From: CBDCFV01 sp965216425
GTDB taxonomy: Bacteria; Chloroflexota; Dehalococcoidia; Lucifugimonadales; UBA3495
Direction: 5' to 3'
Assembly (NCBI GenBank): GCA_965216425.1
Contig: CBDCFV010000006.1
Coordinates: 1,309,619-1,373,618, forward strand
Length of the DNA stretch: 64,000 nt
Shown piece by piece: positions 60,008-64,000 of the stretch; position 1 is the stretch's first letter, and each line of letters opens with the position of its first letter. A program made the translations under genes and the position numbers. The notes beneath the pieces were generated by a model that made no database searches, was not told the origin of the DNA, and worked only from the letters and a program-made list of their open reading frames with translations.

Positions 60008-62725
60008 CTATCCTTCCAACTGCGCCAGAGTTTCGTTTAAGCGCTGCCGGCGTTCCTCCAAGGACTTGAGGCGTTCCTCTTCGTTTTCAACTACTTCGGG
60101 CTTTGCTTTGGCGCGGAAGGCCGGGTTGGAGACCAAGGCCGAAACTCTGGTCAGGTTCTTTTGGCAGTCGTCCAACTCCTTGCGCAGCCGTTTGGTCTCC
60201 TCCTCCAAGTCCACAACCCCTTCGAGAGGCAGCCGTACCACCAAGGGATTGACGACCAAGGTAATTCCCTTGGGCCGCTCCCCCGTTTCGGCGCTGCCGG
60301 AGGTAACCCTGAGCGGGTTTATCCGGGACAGCGAGCGGATTACCTCGGCTTCCTCTTCTATGGCCTTTTGGAAGCCGTTGGCCTCCACGATTGCCTCCAA
60401 CTGCTCGTTGGCGGGAATACGGAGTTGGGCCCGGGTGTTACGCACCGCCCGGATCGCCTGCATCACCAAGGATATCTCCTCTTCGGCCTGGGTGTCCTGA
60501 GGAGCCGCGTCGGCTTGGGGATAAGGAGCCACCATGATCGAGGCGGGCAGGTCTCCTTCCTGCGGCAGTTGCTCCAGGAGGTTCTGCCATATTTCCTCGG
60601 TAATGAACGGCATGAACGGGTGAAGCAAGCGCAGGGTGCGCTCCAGGACGTGGGCCAGAGTGGACAGCGGCGACGGCTCGGAGCCCGAACGCAGCCGTAT
60701 CTTGGCCATTTCGATGTACCAGTCGCAGAAATCGTTCCAGATAAAGTCGTAGAGCTTCTGTTGGGCCTCGCCAAGCTCGAAACTCTCCAATGAGCGGTTG
60801 ACTTCGTTGGTTGTTCGGTCCAAGCGGCCAGTAATCCACAGGTCCTCACGATGGGAGGAGACCCTGCCCTCGAACCAACCGTCCAGATTATCCGCTCCCC
60901 GAAGGCCGGTGATGACAAACCGGGCAGCGTTCCAGACTTTATTGGCGAAATTCCGGGCTGACTCCAGCCGGGACTCTCCCAAGCGGATGTCACCGCCGGG
61001 GGCAGTGCCGGTGGTCAGGGCGAAACGCAGCGCGTCGGTGCCGTACCGGTCCACCAGCTCCAATGGGTCCATGGTGTTGCCGCGGGTCTTGCTCATCTTG
61101 GCCCCGGAGGCGTCCCGGACCATACCATGGAGAAATACCGTTCTGAAGGGGACTTCGCCGGTGTTTTCTATCCCCAGCATGATCATTCTGGCTACCCAGA
61201 AAAACAGGATGTCGTAACCCGTTTCCAGGACCGAGGTGGGGTAGAAATACTTGAAGTCATCGGAGTCGTCGGGCCAACCCAGCGTGGAGTGGGGCCACAG
61301 CCCGGAACTGAACCAAGTGTCCAGGACGTCGTTATCTTGCTGTAGATTCTGCGACCAGCAATTACCACACTCGTCCGGGTCTTCCACGGCGGCGGTCTGG
61401 TGGCCGCAGTCGTCGCAGTACCACACCGGAATGCGGTGTCCCCACCATAGCTGGCGGCTGATGCACCAGTCCCGGATGTTCTCCAGCCAGTTGAGGTACA
61501 CCCGGGTAAAACGTTCCGGCACCAGCTTGATTCGTCCTTCCACCACCGCAGCGTGGGCCTTACCGGCGATGGAGTCGGGCTGCTCATGGGACCCCACGTT
61601 GACGAACCACTGCTGGGTCAACAGCGGCTCCACCACCGAACTGCATCGCTGGCAGCGTCCTACCGAGTGCTGGTACTCTTCGGTCTTTCCCAACAACCCC
61701 AAGCTTTCCAACTCGGCCGCTACTTCATCGCGAGCTTGGAACCGCTCCCTGCCGGCGTACTTCCCGGCGGCCTCGGTCAAGTTGCCATCGAAGCCGACGA
61801 CGGTGACGATTTCCAGTTGGTGACGCTCGCCTATTTCAAAGTCCAGCATGTCGTGGCCGGGCGTGACTTTCAGCGCGCCGGTGCCGAACTCCGGCGTAAT
61901 GGCCTCGTCGGCAACTATGGGAATGATACGGTCAGTCAAGGGTAGAGAGACCCGTTTCCCTACTAGGTCCCGGTAACGAGGGTCGTCTCCGTGGACAGCC
62001 ACCCCGGTGTCACCCAGCATAGTCTCAGGCCTGGTGGTGGCTACCGTAATATGTTTTGGCGTTCCATCAGGAACGGAAGAAGGGTCCTCCAGCGGGTAGC
62101 GAATGTAATACAGTCGTCCCGGTTGCTCCTGATAGTCCACCTCCAAATCGGAGAGGGCGGTGGAGCACCGGGGACACCAGTTGATGATACGTTCGTGGCG
62201 GTAGATGAGGCCCTTGTTGTACAGGTTGACGAAAGTTGTGCGGACCGCTTTGGCCGGGCCTGGGTCAAGGGTGAATTTGTGGCGGGCCCAATCGGCGGAT
62301 ATACCCAAGCGCCGGCTTTGTTCGTGAATTATGCCGCCGGACCTTTCAACGTGCTGCCAGACCAACTCCAGGAACTTTTCCCGGCCCAGCTCGTGACGGC
62401 TTTGGCCTTGGGCCGCCAACTGCTGCTCCACGACCCACTGGGTAGCGATGCCGGCGTGGTCAGTGCCGGGAAGCCATAGGGTAGGCACTCCGGACATGCG
62501 CCGCCACCGGACCAAAGCGTCTTCCAACGCCTTCTCCAAGGCGTGGCCCAAGTGCAACTCCCCGGTCACGTTGGGCGGCGGCATGATGATGGTAAAAGGA
62601 GTTTTCCCTCCTGGGTCTCGGTTAGCGACAAAGTAGCCCTCGGCCAGCCAAGTCTCGTAAATGCGCCGCTCCACGTCGGCGGCGTTATAGGCCCTGGGCA
62701 TATCGTGAGACGAATCAATTGCCAT
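60008..62725 (-). CDS. valS: Valyl-tRNA synthetase
   Basis: 905 residues, the normal length. FTIIMPPPNVTGELHLGHALEKAL holds the HIGH-type class I motif, KMSKTRGNTMDP the KMSKS motif, and a zinc-ribbon pair sits in CDDCGH and CGNC. The C-terminal coiled-coil (KRLRKELDDCQKNLTRV, ERRQRLNETLAQLE) is characteristic of ValS. The editing domain GDPRYRDLVGKRVSLPL is present. ATG at 62725; AAGGA lies 13 bases upstream. It charges tRNA-Val and leads a group with aroE. Confidence 0.97.
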   Translation of the reverse strand: MAIDSSHDMPRAYNAADVERRIYETWLAEGYFVANRDPGGKTPFTIIMPPPNVTGELHLGHALEKALEDALVRWRRMSGVPTLWLPGTDHAGIATQWVVEQQLAAQGQSRHELGREKFLELVWQHVERSGGIIHEQSRRLGISADWARHKFTLDPGPAKAVRTTFVNLYNKGLIYRHERIINWCPRCSTALSDLEVDYQEQPGRLYYIRYPLEDPSSVPDGTPKHITVATTRPETMLGDTGVAVHGDDPRYRDLVGKRVSLPLTDRIIPIVADEAITPEFGTGALKVTPGHDMLDFEIGERHQLEIVTVVGFDGNLTEAAGKYAGRERFQARDEVAAELESLGLLGKTEEYQHSVGRCQRCSSVVEPLLTQQWFVNVGSHEQPDSIAGKAHAAVVEGRIKLVPERFTRVYLNWLENIRDWCISRQLWWGHRIPVWYCDDCGHQTAAVEDPDECGNCWSQNLQQDNDVLDTWFSSGLWPHSTLGWPDDSDDFKYFYPTSVLETGYDILFFWVARMIMLGIENTGEVPFRTVFLHGMVRDASGAKMSKTRGNTMDPLELVDRYGTDALRFALTTGTAPGGDIRLGESRLESARNFANKVWNAARFVITGLRGADNLDGWFEGRVSSHREDLWITGRLDRTTNEVNRSLESFELGEAQQKLYDFIWNDFCDWYIEMAKIRLRSGSEPSPLSTLAHVLERTLRLLHPFMPFITEEIWQNLLEQLPQEGDLPASIMVAPYPQADAAPQDTQAEEEISLVMQAIRAVRNTRAQLRIPANEQLEAIVEANGFQKAIEEEAEVIRSLSRINPLRVTSGSAETGERPKGITLVVNPLVVRLPLEGVVDLEEETKRLRKELDDCQKNLTRVSALVSNPAFRAKAKPEVVENEEERLKSLEERRQRLNETLAQLEG

Positions 62726-62746
62726 AAGTAGGTTCTGTCCTTATAA

Positions 62747-62860
62747 ACTATCTCAAAATCAACTGTCCCCGATGACATCCCATAGTTCTTGGTCGAAGCC
62801 TATGGATTCCCGCCTGCGCGAGAATGACGGGTTGGGTAGTGCCCCAAGTTTTGAGATAGT
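62747..62860. repeat. Small MITE-like repeat between rpsA and valS
   Basis: 114 bases with perfect 12-base inverted ends, ACTATCTCAAAA and TTTTGAGATAGT. Inside is GATTCCCGCCTGCGCGAGAATGAC, the common short palindrome also present near 5084. It sits in the leader of valS and could form an RNA hairpin there. Confidence 0.65.
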
Positions 62861-62879
62861 CACTTAGTAGTGCTGGTCA

Positions 62880-63944
62880 TTAAAGCCCGAAGGCCTGTTT
62901 ATAGCTGAGTCCAATCCGACGCGTCTGGGTGTCGATGCTCAGAATCAAGACTTGGATGTTCTGCCCTTGGTAGACGCATTCCTTGGGGTTATTGACCCGG
63001 CGTTGGGACAACTCGGAGACGTGCACCAGCCCTTCGATGCCGTCTTCCAGCTTTACGAAAGCCCCAAACGGCATCAGGTTGGTCACCGTACCTCCCGTGA
63101 TCTGGCCCACCTTGTACCGCTCGCCCACCGTCTCCCAAGGCTCCGGCTGGGTGCGTTTCAGGCTCAAACTGATGCGCCGGTTGCTCTTGTCCACCCGCAG
63201 CACCTGCACCTGTATCGGCTGCCCGACGGAAACTACTTCGTCCGGGGTCTTGACCATGCGCCAGGACAGTTCGGAAATGGGAATAAGGCCCTCCACTTCT
63301 CCGATGTTGACGAACGCACCAAAGTCTCGGATGGACGTTACTTTACCATCTACCAAGGAGCCTTCTTCCAAATGGTCGATAAACCTCTCCTGGGCTTGGG
63401 ACTGAAGCTTTTGCCAGATGGCCCGCTCGGTCAGCACCAGCCGACCTTGCTCACGGTCTATTTCCAGGATGTTAAACTCTGACTCTTGACAGATCCGGGC
63501 CGCCAGCCCCTCATCCCTGTCTACGCCGGGTGTGGGAGCCAAATGGGAGAAAGGAATAAACCCGCGGATTCCCAGGCATTCGGCCACCAACCCTCCGCGG
63601 TTTTGCTCCACTATCCGCGCCGTTACCGTCGTCCCATCGCTCAGCTTTTCCTGCAATTCGACCCAACTCTGCTCCACTCTGGCTTGGTCGAATGACAGCA
63701 TAGGCATCTCGCCGGGGCCACGTCCGCCGAGAATGGTCACGTCAATCGAGTCGCCGGGCTGTAACCGGGTCTGCTCTTCGTGGCCGAGAAGCCGCATCTC
63801 GTGGAGGGGTATGATGCCTTCCGTTTTCAACCCCACACCGACGACGATACCGTCCTCGTCAACCCTTACCACTTCACCTGTGACCACTTCACCCGGCTGA
63901 TACCTGCGGGGCGACAACTGCCCTTCTGTGTCGTATGCCTGCAA
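62880..63944 (-). CDS. rpsA: 30S ribosomal protein S1
   Basis: 354 residues with four S1 (OB-fold) repeats: PGEVVTGEVVRVDEDGIVVGVGLKTEG, GTTVTARIVEQNRGGLVAECLGIRGFIP, GSLVDGKVTSIRDFGAFVNIGEVEGLIP and VGQITGGTVTNLMPFGAFVKLEDGIEGLVH. S1 binds mRNA on the small subunit; four-repeat forms occur in many non-proteobacterial phyla. The start is a TTG at 63944, seven bases after AGGAGAGG; no nearby ATG has such a site. Confidence 0.92.
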   Translation of the reverse strand: MQAYDTEGQLSPRRYQPGEVVTGEVVRVDEDGIVVGVGLKTEGIIPLHEMRLLGHEEQTRLQPGDSIDVTILGGRGPGEMPMLSFDQARVEQSWVELQEKLSDGTTVTARIVEQNRGGLVAECLGIRGFIPFSHLAPTPGVDRDEGLAARICQESEFNILEIDREQGRLVLTERAIWQKLQSQAQERFIDHLEEGSLVDGKVTSIRDFGAFVNIGEVEGLIPISELSWRMVKTPDEVVSVGQPIQVQVLRVDKSNRRISLSLKRTQPEPWETVGERYKVGQITGGTVTNLMPFGAFVKLEDGIEGLVHVSELSQRRVNNPKECVYQGQNIQVLILSIDTQTRRIGLSYKQAFGL

Positions 63945-64000
63945 AAGCTTTCCTCTCCTTATAGTAGGGGTCGGATCAAAAATCGGCCCGCTCCGGCTCC

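Overview
What it looks like. This is high-GC bacterial chromosome with a conventional core at both ends (phosphonate-type ABC permeases, methylmalonyl-CoA epimerase, sulfate-type transporter, copper genes, aroC, aroE, valS, rpsA) and a roughly 45 kb accessory island between them. The gene content and the style of its repeats fit an environmental, IS-rich Chloroflexota-like bacterium of the Dehalococcoidia/SAR202 kind, but that is inference; no rRNA or other decisive marker is present.

Layout. 1-5.7 kb: phosphonate-type ABC importer genes, a DAO-family FAD oxidoreductase, a small hypothetical gene and a VOC-fold gene, with two copies of a palindromic repeat. 6.8-12.4 kb: a decayed Septu-like (PtuA/PtuB) locus, invaded by an IS630 element inside the HNH gene, an IS701-type element inside the ATPase gene, and a nested MITE-IS630-MITE stack. 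12.4-23.4 kb: another IS630, a serine recombinase with one internal stop, a DUF4238 gene, a BrnT/BrnA toxin-antitoxin pair, tRNA-Glu-like fragments, and a cluster of NERD-type proteins, small two-helix membrane proteins and a UvrD-family helicase. 23.6-28.0 kb: gene fragments and a second Septu-like locus whose HNH gene is split by an IS630 copy nearly identical to the one near 11 kb. 28.2-34.4 kb: transposon debris, an MFS transporter, several gene fragments and RecD2. 34.9-39.2 kb: two IS630 copies flanking an IS1182-type element. 40.0-43.9 kb: a five-part operon-like module of an unknown protein, a QueC/QatC-like enzyme broken by three lesions, an XRE-ImmA/IrrE protein and a PIN-domain protein. 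43.9-49.5 kb: a MITE, an aminotransferase relic, a type I-E CRISPR array of six repeats, cas6e, cas5e, cas7e and a cse2 cut by an IS630; cse1, cas3, cas1 and cas2 are not in the window. 50-64 kb: SulP transporter, epimerase, a copper/cupredoxin gene set with a CopC-CopD-cytochrome c fusion, a possible HEPN-type pair, and the aroC/aroE/valS/rpsA block.

How it fits together. The centre reads as a defence-island graveyard. At least four defence-type loci sit together (two Septu-like, one Qat-like with PIN and ImmA/IrrE, one type I-E CRISPR-Cas), and each carries at least one inactivating lesion from IS insertion, frameshift or nonsense mutation. In both Septu-like HNH genes, removing the IS and one TA duplicate restores continuous coding across the junction, so the insertions look recent. 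Several lesions elsewhere lie in homopolymers and could instead be sequencing errors. The best candidates for undescribed biology are the QueC-like/ImmA-IrrE/PIN operon at 40.0-43.9 kb and the NERD/UvrD/small-membrane-protein cluster at 17.2-23.4 kb. A recurring short palindrome inserted inside transposase genes is a separate oddity.
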